Of a stretch of DNA of 64,000 bases, positions 8,057 to 17,619 are shown piece after piece. The DNA comes from Paraburkholderia sp. BL23I1N1 (GTDB lineage: Bacteria; Pseudomonadota; Gammaproteobacteria; Burkholderiales; Burkholderiaceae). A program made the translations under genes and the position numbers. The notes beneath the pieces were generated by a model that worked only from the letters and a program-made list of their open reading frames with translations, was not told the DNA's origin and did not search any database. The stretch is taken from contig NZ_RAPV01000001.1 in the NCBI RefSeq assembly GCF_003610295.1, positions 6,200,001 through 6,264,000 on the forward strand, given 5' to 3'. How positions within the stretch are numbered: the first letter of the stretch is position 1; each line of letters begins with the position of its first letter.

Positions 8057-9616
8057 CTACAGGGACGGAGGCGCAGGTTCTGCCGGACCACGTTCGACCT
8101 CGCGGGTCGGGACGCGCTGCGCTGCCGTGCGGGTGCGGCGGTTCCGTGCGGAAGGGGCCTCGGGATCAAACACGCGCGGTCGCGGCACGGTGACGCCCTC
8201 CGCCACGAACGCGGCCAGCAGCCGTTGCGCGTGCTGCTGCACGCGCGCAATGGATCGCTCGCTGAAACCCTGCTGCCGCATCGCGGCGGTCAGCACAGCC
8301 ATCTGCACGGCGCGCTCTTCGGGTGACGCGACGGAAGGCTCACGCCGCACGGACTGGGTATGCTGCGGAGTTGCCGGCCCCGCAGTCCCGCTCCTTCCGG
8401 CCTCGCTCCTGCTGTCGGACGCCTCGCGACGCGACTGCGTCCGCTCCTTCTCCACGACATCGACCTGCCACGTATTGCGATAGACTTCCTTTTCCTCTTC
8501 GCCGATCACATTTCCTGTCACGTCGAGCACCGGGACCATCACTGTCACGAGACGCCGGCCAAGGTTTTCGAGCATGACCTGCTGTCCGGCCAGCGCGCCG
8601 GACTCCGCAACGGCCCGCTCGAGATCCACACCCCAGACGACATGGTCCGCACCACCCGCATCACGATAGACAACGTAATACGAGTCACTGTGCGAAGGAT
8701 TGTGCTGGTAGGGCGCACCACCGTGCTCGACCAGTTCGCCCACGTCGTGCTGACGCTCCTGCCCATCGGATTCAGCAACGTGTGGCGCCGTTTCGGCGGC
8801 TGGAGCAGCACGCGGCGGTTCAGCAGCCATCGGCGGCGCGGCGGCACCCGTCTCCAGTTGCCGGGAGGCATCGCGCTTCGCTGGCTGCGCCGCCTGTGAT
8901 TCCGTGGGACCAGGCGCCGCCGCAGGCGTTTTCGGGAAATCCGCAGGAGCTCGCATAGTCGCAGGCGTCTGTGTGACATCAATGCGGTTGGTCATCCGAT
9001 CACGACGACCTTCGGCCAGACGCGCCAGGTCGACTGCCTTCGGCTCGTAGCCAGTCACCTCGATGCCGAGCAGCATCGCCCGGACCCACACCTCGCGCCG
9101 GAACTGCTCATGGCCCGATACCCGCACGCGCCTCCAGGCCTTGGCGCGGACCATATCTACCATCGACTCAACGACATCCGGCCGGTTGTGTTCCGTCACC
9201 AGGTAGGGACCGATATCCTCGAATGCGAGCTGATGCGACGCATCCTTCAGGAAATACTGATTGCCCGCCCGCAGGTAGCGCTTTCGCACTGTCTCTGGCG
9301 GATTCCCAAGCGCCGCCCACCGCATGGTGGCCGCGTCGTCGCTGCCACGCGGCGCCCTCTGCTGCGATTCTGGTTGCTGTGCCGCAACCTGCGGTGAGGC
9401 GTCAGCCTGGATGGCCTGATCGCGCAGCCGCGCCCGCGCGGCATCGAACTCGCGGCGCCGGCGTGCGCCCAGGGCATCGGCCGCCGTCTGGTCGAAGCGG
9501 TCTGCGCCCGTAGCGCCGCCCTGCGGATCCTGAAGCGGCGGCGGATCCGGTTCGATCACGTTGATAACCGGATCGTCCGCAGGCGTGCCGGTCGAGGTTG
9601 TGGTTTCATCCATCAT
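8057..9616 (-). CDS. LPD7-domain conjugation protein
   Basis: A 519-residue protein of the transfer operon. Residues about 110-200 match the large polyvalent-protein-associated domain LPD7: RYLRAGNQYFLKDASHQLAF, then DIGPYLVTEHNRPDVVESMV and WVRAMLLGIEVTGYEP. A proline- and alanine-rich linker separates it from a second small domain near 305-390 (DSYYVVYRDAGGADHVVWGV, EVYRNTWQVDVVEKERTQSR). In other plasmids LPD7 is fused to relaxases or primases, so this is probably a relaxosome or primase partner made as a separate chain. A GGGAGA box precedes the double ATG at 9616/9613. Its exact role is unknown. Confidence 0.7.
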   Translation of the reverse strand: MMDETTTSTGTPADDPVINVIEPDPPPLQDPQGGATGADRFDQTAADALGARRRREFDAARARLRDQAIQADASPQVAAQQPESQQRAPRGSDDAATMRWAALGNPPETVRKRYLRAGNQYFLKDASHQLAFEDIGPYLVTEHNRPDVVESMVDMVRAKAWRRVRVSGHEQFRREVWVRAMLLGIEVTGYEPKAVDLARLAEGRRDRMTNRIDVTQTPATMRAPADFPKTPAAAPGPTESQAAQPAKRDASRQLETGAAAPPMAAEPPRAAPAAETAPHVAESDGQERQHDVGELVEHGGAPYQHNPSHSDSYYVVYRDAGGADHVVWGVDLERAVAESGALAGQQVMLENLGRRLVTVMVPVLDVTGNVIGEEEKEVYRNTWQVDVVEKERTQSRREASDSRSEAGRSGTAGPATPQHTQSVRREPSVASPEERAVQMAVLTAAMRQQGFSERSIARVQQHAQRLLAAFVAEGVTVPRPRVFDPEAPSARNRRTRTAAQRVPTREVERGPAEPAPPSL

Positions 9617-9658
9617 GGATCTCCCTCTGGTCGCTGGCTGACACAGCGTCGCGCGCGA

Positions 9659-11545
9659 TCAGCGTTGCTGCCCTTCACCCTGTTCGCGGCCGGCGCGCTC
9701 CTTCGACTGCGCGAGGGCGGCTGCCCGTGCTTCTCTCACCCGCGTCCATGACACGCCCTGCAACTGGTCGAGTGTCGCATCGAGCTCGTTGCCGAAACCC
9801 ACCTCGCGTGCGGACTTCTTCAGGGATGCAACCGTGCGCTCGAACAGATCGCGCGCACGGTCCCACGGATACACCTTCCCGTGATTGCCGTCGTAGCCAA
9901 CCTGCACCTCCGCCCCATTGAGGCGCTGGTTTTCGTCCATCCACCTCAGCCGGTCCGAGACGAACCCCACGTTCGCCTTCGCGTGGAATACCACACTACG
10001 GGTCGACACTTCCTGGATCAGGTAGTGCTCGGTGTTGAACACCTCGCCACGGTACGGACCACCATTCTCACGGGGCGTCGCCATGCGGATCTGCGCGCCG
10101 AAACGATGCTGGGCCAGCGCCTTGATCTCGCCCGGTACGTCGTCGAGTCCATACAGCGGTTCGCCCACCTGACGGCGCACCAGCGTATCCGGCGCACGCG
10201 CTGGTGGAGACTCAACGTTCGGCGCTTCGGTCTCGCGCCGCTCCTGTCCCGGCGGCTGGGACTGTGCCTGCCCGGCTGCCGGCGCCGGGTTTTCCTGCGG
10301 CGCCGGTTCTGGCGTGTCCTGACTCGCCGCCCGGCGACGCGAGGTACGGCGCCGGCCAGACGCCTCTGCGTCACCCACGAGTTTCTCTTTCACGTTACCC
10401 ATTTCACCCTCCTTCAGTGCATCGCCCGATCCGTCTTCAGCCATGGCCTGTCCAGACACTTCCTCACCCACAACCGCCCGCCCAGGTGCCTCGTAGAGTG
10501 ACTCCCGTAAAAGCTCACCGACGGCACGGGATCCGGACAGCACGGTCATGTCGTCGAAGTCAGTCGGCATCTCGCCGGCAATCCGGGTCTCCGGTGCAAA
10601 GTGCGGTTCTGCCAGCAGCGACGACGTGCCGAGCGCGGCCTGCTTCGCATGTTCATACCCGGCACCGAGATCGGCGAGCACCGCGATCTCCGCTTCCGGG
10701 TAGCGGCCGCGCCACATCGCTGCCACAGGCCGAAGGTTGCCGCTCGACAGGGCGGCGACGCTGAACCAGCCGGTCGCCTGCCACACTGCCAGTGCCGTTG
10801 CCACCCCTTCGGCGATCAGGATTGGCGTGGTCGCACCCTCGCGAAACTGGCCCGGTTCAACCAGCCAGTTGCCGCCCGACTTGGCACCGCCCGCCAGGGC
10901 AGACTTGCGCCCTTCGGTATCGATCAGCTCCAGCGTCGAAAGGGTCTCGCCGATGCGGACCGGCACCACCAGCACGCGGCCGGTGAGCGGCTCCCCGGCA
11001 CTGCGCGGCGCATATCCGAGCAGTGCATGCAGCTCCTCGGCCTCGAGTTCACGCAGCGTGGGGACCGCCCTGACCTGCTTGCGTTCGAGATACGGGTGTC
11101 CGGGCCCCACCGGCCGTGCCCACTTCCAGATCGCCAGTGCCTCCCGCGCGACGGCCGCCTGTCGCGCGCGCACACGCGCCTCGACCCTGCCCTCCTGCCG
11201 CACCTGATCCACAGAGGAACGCGCTGATGGCACGCGCGGTCGGTCCGTCGGTTCCATTGCCGCGCGCGACGCCCTGACATCGAAACCGTGCTGCTGCGCG
11301 AGCCAGAAGAGCGACGCGAGTGTCTTGCCGCCCGACTCGCCGGCCGAGCGCCACGTCACCCGCGCCGCACGCTCGCTGTAGTTGTGGGCGGTGCGGCTCC
11401 ATTCGTCCCAGATGTCGAAGCCGGCCTCGCCGAATCCCTGCTTGAGCGCGAACGCCATGTCGACCCACGTCGCGTAGTCTTCGGCTGGAATCGTGGCCAG
11501 CGCCGCGCGCGCACGCTCCTCTTCACTCAGGTACCGGGCATTCAT
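9659..11545 (-). CDS. plasmid primase-like protein (PriCT-2 plus Toprim)
   Basis: A 628-residue protein that may prime the transferred strand in the recipient. Residues 1-85 match the PriCT-2 helical domain (ALATIPAEDYATWVDMAFAL, EWSRTAHNYSERAARVTW, SGGKTLASLFWLAQQHG). Residues about 190-330 are a Toprim-like part with LTGRVLVVPVRIGETLSTLE, the acidic IAEGVATALAVWQATG and EIAVLADLGAGYEHAKQAA. A low-complexity linker leads to a C-terminal domain (GEPLYGLDDVPGEIKALAQH, YRGEVFNTEHYLIQEVSTRS) that resembles the KfrB-type module on plasmid primases. The start overlaps the VirD4 stop by ATGA at 11545. Confidence 0.75.
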   Translation of the reverse strand: MNARYLSEEERARAALATIPAEDYATWVDMAFALKQGFGEAGFDIWDEWSRTAHNYSERAARVTWRSAGESGGKTLASLFWLAQQHGFDVRASRAAMEPTDRPRVPSARSSVDQVRQEGRVEARVRARQAAVAREALAIWKWARPVGPGHPYLERKQVRAVPTLRELEAEELHALLGYAPRSAGEPLTGRVLVVPVRIGETLSTLELIDTEGRKSALAGGAKSGGNWLVEPGQFREGATTPILIAEGVATALAVWQATGWFSVAALSSGNLRPVAAMWRGRYPEAEIAVLADLGAGYEHAKQAALGTSSLLAEPHFAPETRIAGEMPTDFDDMTVLSGSRAVGELLRESLYEAPGRAVVGEEVSGQAMAEDGSGDALKEGEMGNVKEKLVGDAEASGRRRTSRRRAASQDTPEPAPQENPAPAAGQAQSQPPGQERRETEAPNVESPPARAPDTLVRRQVGEPLYGLDDVPGEIKALAQHRFGAQIRMATPRENGGPYRGEVFNTEHYLIQEVSTRSVVFHAKANVGFVSDRLRWMDENQRLNGAEVQVGYDGNHGKVYPWDRARDLFERTVASLKKSAREVGFGNELDATLDQLQGVSWTRVREARAAALAQSKERAGREQGEGQQR

Positions 11546-13323
11546 TGGCGTTCTCCGTGAAGCGGCACGACATTCGAACTGTCACCCACATGCGATGCAG
11601 CTCGCCCGCGCTGGGTGCGAGATGCGCCCGCGGCGCGCGCAGACCTGTGCCTGGGCGCGCCGTCCGAGGGGCGCAGTTCCGCGACGTCGAGATCAGATGG
11701 CGACAGCCGCCGCACCGCCGCGGCCACGCGCGCAGCCGGCATCCCCAGCAGCATGAAATGTCGCCCGGCATAGGCGGCGGCCTCGTCGTCGCTCATGTCG
11801 CCCAGATGCCGTGGCAGGTCGCGCGGATCCCAAGCCTGGAGCACTTCCAGATACTCCGGCGGAATGTGCATCACGCCGGCTTCATCCACGTCGTCAGGTT
11901 GCACATCCCTCACGCGCCGTTCGACCTGAGCCACAAAACGCACGAGATCCATCGCCGGGATGGCTGGCGCCGTGCGCAGGCGGGAGGCGAACACCGGATC
12001 ACGCCAGTAGCAGATCCGTTCGGCCAGGATCGGCTTCGTGTTTTCGAGCAGGATGATTTCCTTCTCGCGCCCCAGTTCCTTCAGTTCCTGAGGCAACAGC
12101 AGGGGCCGGCGCTGCTCGGAGAAGCTCTCGCTCGAGCCGCCCCGGCCGCCAAAGATCGCGGTCGACCGGCTCACACTGCGCGAGCGGTCCGTGAAGGTGC
12201 CGAGCATCTCCGAGTATTCGTTCGCATCCTTCTGCTCACGTGGTGCGTAGATGATCTGCATCGCGTGATTCGTGACGAAAGTCCTCGCGTCCGCGCGGCC
12301 ATAGACCGATTCAAGCTGTGAGATCGACTGCACGATCGAAAGCAGCCGCAGGTTGTATCCCGCCATATAGGCGACAGCGCGGGCGATGATGTGAATCCTG
12401 CCGACCGACGTGAATTCGTCCATCAGCATCAGGCACTGTACCGTCAGCTCCGGGTTGTCCTGGGGCAGTTGCCGCGTGTTCAGATTGACGAGTTGCGAGA
12501 ACACCAGGTTGACGACCAGCGCGGCCTCGGCCAGATGGTCCGGCGTGATGCCGACATACACCGACATGCGGCGCCTGCGCACGTCGCGCAGGTCGAAGTC
12601 ATTGGCGCTCGTCGCGGCATCAACGATCGGATTGGCCCAGATCGTCAGCGGCGCATTGAACGTCGCGAGTATGCTCGCAAGGACCTTGTCGTCGTTCGCA
12701 AGAAAGCGGTTCAGCGCGTCGACGCACGCACCAGTGAGCAGCCGCCGGTTCTGCAGCAGCGCCTGCTGGAGATACACCTTGACGGGCATGCCGTTACCGG
12801 ACGACTGCCGCAGCACCTCGCCCATCGTCACCGGATAGTCGGGCACATCGGTGTCGCCGCTGCGGCGCGCATCGCGCCACTCGTATAGCAGCAGTACGAT
12901 CCCGAGAAACAGGTTGCGGGCCTGATCCTTCCAGAAGTCGTCGTGACCGCCGACCGGATACAGCGCGTATCCGATTGCAAGAATATCGCCGACGCGGAAC
13001 ACCCCGTCCGGGATCGGCGACAACGGGTTATACCGGTGCGTACGGCCATCCTCGGCAAACGGATTGAACAGGTACACGTCATGGCCGTGTGCACGACGAA
13101 ACCCTGCCGTGAGGTTGAAATTCTCCTGCTTGATATCGAGCACGACCACCGAATCCGGATAGCTCAGCAGGTTGGGCACCACGATGCCCACGCCCTTGCC
13201 CGACCGCGCCGGTGCCGCAAGCAGCACGAACTGCTGGCCAGTGAACCGCAGGTAGCGGCCACGCCAGACACCCACGACCAGCGGCGGGCCGCTGAATGCT
13301 TCTGATGTCGTCACCGCGCTCAT
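11542..13323 (-). CDS. virD4: VirD4/TraG coupling ATPase, soluble part
   Basis: 593 residues forming the motor of the coupling protein that brings the relaxosome to the secretion channel. The Walker A motif is near residues 38-46 (APARSGKGVG), followed by VVVLDIKQENFNLTAGFRRA. Walker B is LMLMDEFTSVGRIHI and the conserved FVTNHAMQIIYAPREQKDAN follows. The protein lacks the N-terminal membrane anchor, which is encoded separately just upstream (13320-13721) with an ATGA overlap at 13323. Homologues that I know carry anchor and ATPase on one chain, so the gene seems to be split into two coupled cistrons. The C-terminal 80 residues are basic and variable. Confidence 0.9.
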   Translation of the reverse strand: MSAVTTSEAFSGPPLVVGVWRGRYLRFTGQQFVLLAAPARSGKGVGIVVPNLLSYPDSVVVLDIKQENFNLTAGFRRAHGHDVYLFNPFAEDGRTHRYNPLSPIPDGVFRVGDILAIGYALYPVGGHDDFWKDQARNLFLGIVLLLYEWRDARRSGDTDVPDYPVTMGEVLRQSSGNGMPVKVYLQQALLQNRRLLTGACVDALNRFLANDDKVLASILATFNAPLTIWANPIVDAATSANDFDLRDVRRRRMSVYVGITPDHLAEAALVVNLVFSQLVNLNTRQLPQDNPELTVQCLMLMDEFTSVGRIHIIARAVAYMAGYNLRLLSIVQSISQLESVYGRADARTFVTNHAMQIIYAPREQKDANEYSEMLGTFTDRSRSVSRSTAIFGGRGGSSESFSEQRRPLLLPQELKELGREKEIILLENTKPILAERICYWRDPVFASRLRTAPAIPAMDLVRFVAQVERRVRDVQPDDVDEAGVMHIPPEYLEVLQAWDPRDLPRHLGDMSDDEAAAYAGRHFMLLGMPAARVAAAVRRLSPSDLDVAELRPSDGAPRHRSARAAGASRTQRGRAASHVGDSSNVVPLHGERQ

Positions 13324-13721
13324 AGCAGCCCTGCCCGGCGGATGTCCGCCTCGTTTGCGAACCGCGCGCTGCCATAAAGACGCCGGCGGCCGGAGCGATC
13401 CGGCAGCGCGTAAGCGGCAAGCGCCGGCGCACCAAACGCGAGCAGGAAGCCGAACAGCGCGGTGCCAGCAAGCCGCCGCCCCTGCCCTGGCAGGCGTCCG
13501 TCGTACCAGGTCAGCGCCGCATCCGGCCAGGCATGAAACCCGGCATGAAGCGGATTGGCATGCTGGCTCGCGACGAAGAAAAACGACGCCAGCCAGAGGG
13601 CGAGGATCAGACCGGCAGCAGCAGTGGCCACAATCGCGAGCGTGACCAGCGCGCGCACCGCGTGATACCCGGCCCCCCTGCTGGTTGTGCGTACCGTTCC
13701 GGTTGCCTTTCCGATGTCCAT
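13320..13721 (-). CDS. VirD4 N-terminal membrane anchor, separate cistron
   Basis: 133 residues containing two membrane spans (LVTLAIVATAAAGLILALWL and GTALFGFLLAFGAPALAAYA) around a periplasmic loop. It ends in RRRLYGSARFANEADIRRAG, the juxtamembrane signature that in ordinary VirD4/TraG proteins runs directly into the ATPase domain. Here the frame ends at 13320 and the ATPase begins at 13323 in another frame, sharing ATGA. An AAGGAGAG box lies before the ATG at 13721. Either two polypeptides assemble, or a single-base indel has split one gene; the junction has no homopolymer run, which makes a sequencing slip less likely. Confidence 0.8.
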   Translation of the reverse strand: MDIGKATGTVRTTSRGAGYHAVRALVTLAIVATAAAGLILALWLASFFFVASQHANPLHAGFHAWPDAALTWYDGRLPGQGRRLAGTALFGFLLAFGAPALAAYALPDRSGRRRLYGSARFANEADIRRAGLL

Positions 13722-13735
13722 GGCCTGCTCTCCTT

Positions 13736-14863
13736 TCACCGGAAATCCGCGTGATGGCGACGCAGCGGATCGAACCAGACTTCCGTCATCGACCATCGCC
13801 GGCCGGTCTGCTCACCTGACGCATCGAAAAGGGCCGTGGCCTCCATGTGCGCCACCACATCGATGGTCATGAAGAGCAGCCGGCGCAGTGCCGCGTCATC
13901 CCACGTCGAAGCTTCCGGATGTTCCTTCGCCATCAGCGCGAACCGCTCGATCGCGACCGGGGCGCTCGATGCGTGATAGCTCGTGATCGAGCCCGAATGG
14001 CCCGTGGTCAGGAGCTTCAGAAAGTCGTACGCCTCGCTGCCGCGCAGTTCAGCGAGCAGCACGCGGTCGGGACGCATGCGCATCGTGCTGGCGATCAGGT
14101 CCGCGGGCGTCACCCGCGCCTGAGCGTGACCACCCTTGCTGTAGATCAGGTGCACGCAGTTATCGATGTGGCGGATGAAGAGTTCGCGCACATCCTCGAT
14201 CGTCACGATGCGCTCGGTGGCCGGAATGTACCGGCACAGTGTCTTCATGAAGCTCGTCTTGCCCGAGCCGGTGTTGCCCACGATCGCGAGGTTCAGCCGC
14301 CCGCGCACCGCCCGCTCGAAGAAAGCCGGCAAATCACGCGCTTCGAGGTACCTGACGAGTTCGCGATCGAGAGGCCGTAGCGCCGGCATCGCCTCATCAA
14401 GTCCAGCCGGGCGGCGCCACGTGGTGTGCGCGAACAGGCCCTCGCCTGCATACGCATCGAGCGTTTTCTCGCGCGAAGAGGGACGGCGGATCGTCACCGA
14501 CACGGTACGCGGAGGTACCACCGGCGGGATCACGATCTGGATGCGCGCATCACCTGGCAGCAGCGCGGAGAGCACCGGATGCAGCGCCGAGACCTCCTGG
14601 TTCGTGAGCGTGGCAATCGCGACCGCGAACGACATCAGGCGCTCGAAATCAAGGTCCGTGCAGTCGTGCACATGCCATCCGAGATGGGTTTCGGTCAGCA
14701 CGCGTTGTGGCCTGTTGATCACCAGCTCCGTGACCGTCGGGTCATCGAGCAGCCCCGCGAACGGCCGCATGAGCTCGCGTACCGACGCGTCCTCTGCCAG
14801 CCTCGGCAGTGGGGCATCGGCTGACACAGGTGCGTCGCTCAGGAAGTGGGCCGGCGCGTTCAT
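13736..14863 (-). CDS. virB11: VirB11 secretion ATPase
   Basis: A 375-residue hexameric traffic ATPase on the cytoplasmic face of the channel. The N-terminal domain has DDPTVTELVINRPQRVLTET. The C-terminal RecA-like domain has Walker A near 195-203 (VGNTGSGKTS), the Asp box IVTIEDVRELFI, Walker B MRPDRVLLAELRGSEAYDFL and the His box LTTGHSGSITSYHA. The length is typical (340-375). The start at 14863 overlaps the VirB10 stop by ATGA and has a GGAGGG box. The membrane-anchor cistron of VirD4 follows after 14 bp. Confidence 0.93.
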   Translation of the reverse strand: MNAPAHFLSDAPVSADAPLPRLAEDASVRELMRPFAGLLDDPTVTELVINRPQRVLTETHLGWHVHDCTDLDFERLMSFAVAIATLTNQEVSALHPVLSALLPGDARIQIVIPPVVPPRTVSVTIRRPSSREKTLDAYAGEGLFAHTTWRRPAGLDEAMPALRPLDRELVRYLEARDLPAFFERAVRGRLNLAIVGNTGSGKTSFMKTLCRYIPATERIVTIEDVRELFIRHIDNCVHLIYSKGGHAQARVTPADLIASTMRMRPDRVLLAELRGSEAYDFLKLLTTGHSGSITSYHASSAPVAIERFALMAKEHPEASTWDDAALRRLLFMTIDVVAHMEATALFDASGEQTGRRWSMTEVWFDPLRRHHADFR

Positions 14864-16077
14864 CGCGAGCCCTCCGGATCGAGCGCATAGACCGCACTGA
14901 AGTCCAGGTCCCGCGCGACGACGATCGTGAACTCGGCCCCCTGGTTCTGCGACAGCGTGGGCGGAATGTTGATGGTGCTGTCGAGTACCCGCGAGGCCAT
15001 GTCATTGCCCTGCTGCTGCGTGTTCTCGAACACCACCGAGCCGTTGCTGTTGCCGCCACGCGTCGCGAGATAGCCGATCGCGTCCTGCGTCATGCCGAGC
15101 AGCATGGCCGCGCCGATCCGTTCGCCCCAATGGTCGTTCACATAGCCGCTCACGCCCATGCGTCCGAGCGCGTCCGCGGCCGGCGAATCGATCTCGACCG
15201 TCACCCCTTCGGGAGTCTTGATGCGGGCCGACAGGATGAACACCCGCTTCTGTCCAGGTGCCAGGTTCGAGCGGTACTCGCTGTTGATCTGCGAACCCCG
15301 TTCAATCAGAACCACACGGCCGTCATCCGAATAGACGTTCTTCGTCACCGTGCAGGTCGAGATACCCGCCTGGGTCGAATCAAAGGCCGTATCGCCCACG
15401 CAGTCGATCTTGGCGCCTTCTGCAAGAACCAGAGTGCGGTTGCCGAGAAAGCCTGCGCGCGCTTTCGGCGTCACGGTCGGCGTCAGCGCCTGGGCAAGCG
15501 GGCTGCTGCCCTGGGGCTGGCTGACCGTCACAGCAGTCGCGCCCGGCGAAACGCCCGGTGTTGACGCGGCAAGCTCCGCCGCTGCGTTGGCGGGACCATT
15601 GCTTCCGCCTGTGCTTCCGGTGGCGAGCAGCGGCGCGTCGTAATAGCTGCGAGCCGGCGCGGTATGGACAGGAGTGTGGGGCGTCGCGGCGGCAACGGGG
15701 GCCGACGCGGCGGCACTCGCGGTGACCGGGCTGCCTGGCACTGCGGCAGCTGCTGAGGCCGCTACGGTCCCTTCGCTGAACACCCGCCCCTGGGACGGCT
15801 GGTCCTGCACGGCATCCCGTCTGGCCTTCTCAGCCGCATCGTGCCGCTCGAGAAACCCGTGTATCGTCCAGACCGCTCCGCCGATCAAGACCGCTACGAC
15901 CACGAGCGGCGCAAGCCACCAGGCACGGGGCCGACCACCCTGCTGCCCCAGCTCCGGCATGCCACGATCGGCTGGCTGGTCCGCAGGGTCACCGTTTATG
16001 GTTTCTGTGACCTTTGCGGGGTCGCCCTCGGACACGACCTTGGGCGCAATCACTCTGCGCGGCGTTTCCTCATTCAT
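14860..16077 (-). CDS. virB10: VirB10 channel scaffold protein
   Basis: A 405-residue protein that spans from the inner membrane to the outer-membrane core. A cytoplasmic tail is followed by one membrane helix near 52-72 (WLAPLVVVAVLIGGAVWTI) and an Ala/Pro-rich periplasmic linker. The conserved TrbI domain follows: NRTLVLAEGAKIDC, VYSDDGRVVLIERGSQINSE, FILSARIKTPEGVTVEIDSP, and DHWGERIGAAMLLGMTQDAI at the antenna region. I used the ATG at 16077, which overlaps the VirB9 stop by 8 bp (ATGAATGA); the ATG at 16098 lies inside VirB9 and adds seven residues. Confidence 0.93.
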   Translation of the reverse strand: MNEETPRRVIAPKVVSEGDPAKVTETINGDPADQPADRGMPELGQQGGRPRAWWLAPLVVVAVLIGGAVWTIHGFLERHDAAEKARRDAVQDQPSQGRVFSEGTVAASAAAAVPGSPVTASAAASAPVAAATPHTPVHTAPARSYYDAPLLATGSTGGSNGPANAAAELAASTPGVSPGATAVTVSQPQGSSPLAQALTPTVTPKARAGFLGNRTLVLAEGAKIDCVGDTAFDSTQAGISTCTVTKNVYSDDGRVVLIERGSQINSEYRSNLAPGQKRVFILSARIKTPEGVTVEIDSPAADALGRMGVSGYVNDHWGERIGAAMLLGMTQDAIGYLATRGGNSNGSVVFENTQQQGNDMASRVLDSTINIPPTLSQNQGAEFTIVVARDLDFSAVYALDPEGSR

Positions 16078-16906
16078 GGCCGTCGCTCCGCAGGACACGC
16101 TTCACACCGCTCACCGTCGTGCCATCCGCAGGCGGTACCCCGTCCACGTCGAACGCGTCGTTCCACAGACCGACCACCTCGTCACCGAGACGCAGCACGA
16201 AACGTCGCGCGAGCTCATGCACGACGATCACGTCGTCTTCCATGTGCCGGTCGACGACGCTTTCGCTGTCGTTGCCGGCCACGCGGAAGATCGCAGGGAT
16301 ACGTCGGTTGTTGGGAATGCGGATATAGGTAAAGCGCCCGTCATCCCACGCCGCAGTAGGCGCGATATCCTCCGAGTGCGGCATCACCTGCATCGAGTAG
16401 GCGGTATTGCGCACCACCGGCGGCTGGTCCAGGCGCGCGCGTACGAGGGCGGCATCATCGGCGGCCTTTGTCTTCGCGGCTTGCGCGTCGGGATAGACGA
16501 AGGTGATGCGATACATCTGCTCGTCGTTGGCGAACCGGGCCCTGAGCGGCAGCACCACGAGGTCAAAGCTGTAGCTGCGCCGGTCGGTACGGATCTCGAG
16601 GTTCGTGTCGTGCGCGGCGAGCTGGGGCTTGAGGTAGACGTCGTGCTCACCCCGGTTTGCAAGCACCTGCCATCCGTCCCGGTCGCCAGGGGCCACGACG
16701 AGAATGTGCTCGGCCGGATCGAGCGCAATATGCGTGGCGAAACCGCGCTGTGCGATGATCCGCACCACCTCGTCCTGCCGGTACACGACCTGCCGCACAC
16801 GCGGGTCGCTGGACCAGCCGGGCACGTCGTACGCGCGGGCGCCACCGCAGAGCGCTGCCAGCGTGGCCCCCAGCACAACGGTTCTCACCAGGTTGTACAG
16901 CCTCAT
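16070..16906 (-). CDS. virB9: VirB9 outer-membrane complex protein
   Basis: 278 residues with a signal peptide cut after GGARA. The N-terminal domain contains RVRQVVYRQDEVVRIIAQRG and FATHIALDPAEHILVVAPGD, the CagX/VirB9 pattern. The C-terminal part, with PTAAWDDGRFTYIRIPNNRR, forms the outer-membrane ring with VirB7 and VirB10. A GGGAGGT box precedes the ATG and the start shares ATGA with the VirB8 stop. Confidence 0.93.
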   Translation of the reverse strand: MRLYNLVRTVVLGATLAALCGGARAYDVPGWSSDPRVRQVVYRQDEVVRIIAQRGFATHIALDPAEHILVVAPGDRDGWQVLANRGEHDVYLKPQLAAHDTNLEIRTDRRSYSFDLVVLPLRARFANDEQMYRITFVYPDAQAAKTKAADDAALVRARLDQPPVVRNTAYSMQVMPHSEDIAPTAAWDDGRFTYIRIPNNRRIPAIFRVAGNDSESVVDRHMEDDVIVVHELARRFVLRLGDEVVGLWNDAFDVDGVPPADGTTVSGVKRVLRSDGHE

Positions 16907-17619
16907 CGCACACCTCCCGGGACCGACTGTGACGCCGGCGATGACGCCGCAGGGGTGTATTCGGGATCGCGACTGTAAGCCGTCACCCTGAAGCCGAACG
17001 GGTTTTCAATCGCCGTGCGCTCGCGTGTAAAGACGGATGGCCGGTACGTGAAGGCCAGCGTGATGACGAAACGCTGCGGCGGCTCCGCGTTATCGATACC
17101 GTTCTTCCACGTCGTGCGCTCGATATGCACGACGGCATGCCCCGGTTCATCCGGCACGAGTGTCGTCGAGAGGATGCGGATGCGCCGCTGTGCGTTTGCC
17201 CCAAGCTGCCGGTCCAGCGCGTCCGGTCCGCCGTAGATCGCCCGGTAGTCACGCGCAACCCGGTCGTCGCTCATGTCGAGCACGCGGTCGTAGTCCATCT
17301 GCAGCAGACCCCAGTCGTAACGCTCGCGCGAGCCCACATACACCTCGACCCAGTGCTTGTCCTCGGTGTCGCGCATAGGGATGTGCTTCGCGTCGAGCAC
17401 GTCGATCACCTGCGCTTCGCCCGTCAGCCGGTCAACCTCGATCGGCAGTGGCACGAGCCGATAGAAGGGGGTCATCACAGCCAATGCGATGGCACACAGG
17501 ATGGCCACCACGACCGAGGTCGCGGCCACGTACCATGCCCGACGCTCGGACCGCTCCTGCAGGTGCGTGACCGACACCTCGAAATCGAGCGCCCGACGAT
17601 AGTCACGGTCACTGCTCAT
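16903..17619 (-). CDS. virB8: VirB8 inner-membrane assembly protein
   Basis: 238 residues: a short cytoplasmic N terminus, one membrane span near 31-52 (AATSVVVAILCAIALAVMTP) and a periplasmic NTF2-like domain with VEVYVGSRERYDWGLLQMDY and FVITLAFTYRPSVFTRERTA. It nucleates assembly of the channel. The start could be the ATG at 17619 or one four codons upstream (17631). I prefer 17619 because it overlaps the VirB7 lipoprotein gene by 11 bp, the style of this operon. Confidence 0.92.
   Translation of the reverse strand: MSSDRDYRRALDFEVSVTHLQERSERRAWYVAATSVVVAILCAIALAVMTPFYRLVPLPIEVDRLTGEAQVIDVLDAKHIPMRDTEDKHWVEVYVGSRERYDWGLLQMDYDRVLDMSDDRVARDYRAIYGGPDALDRQLGANAQRRIRILSTTLVPDEPGHAVVHIERTTWKNGIDNAEPPQRFVITLAFTYRPSVFTRERTAIENPFGFRVTAYSRDPEYTPAASSPASQSVPGGVR

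Noticed and set aside
15674..16978. Long plus-strand frame (434 codons) across VirB9 and VirB10
   Set aside because: Antisense to two overlapping genes with signal peptide and TrbI domain; composition is not protein-like.
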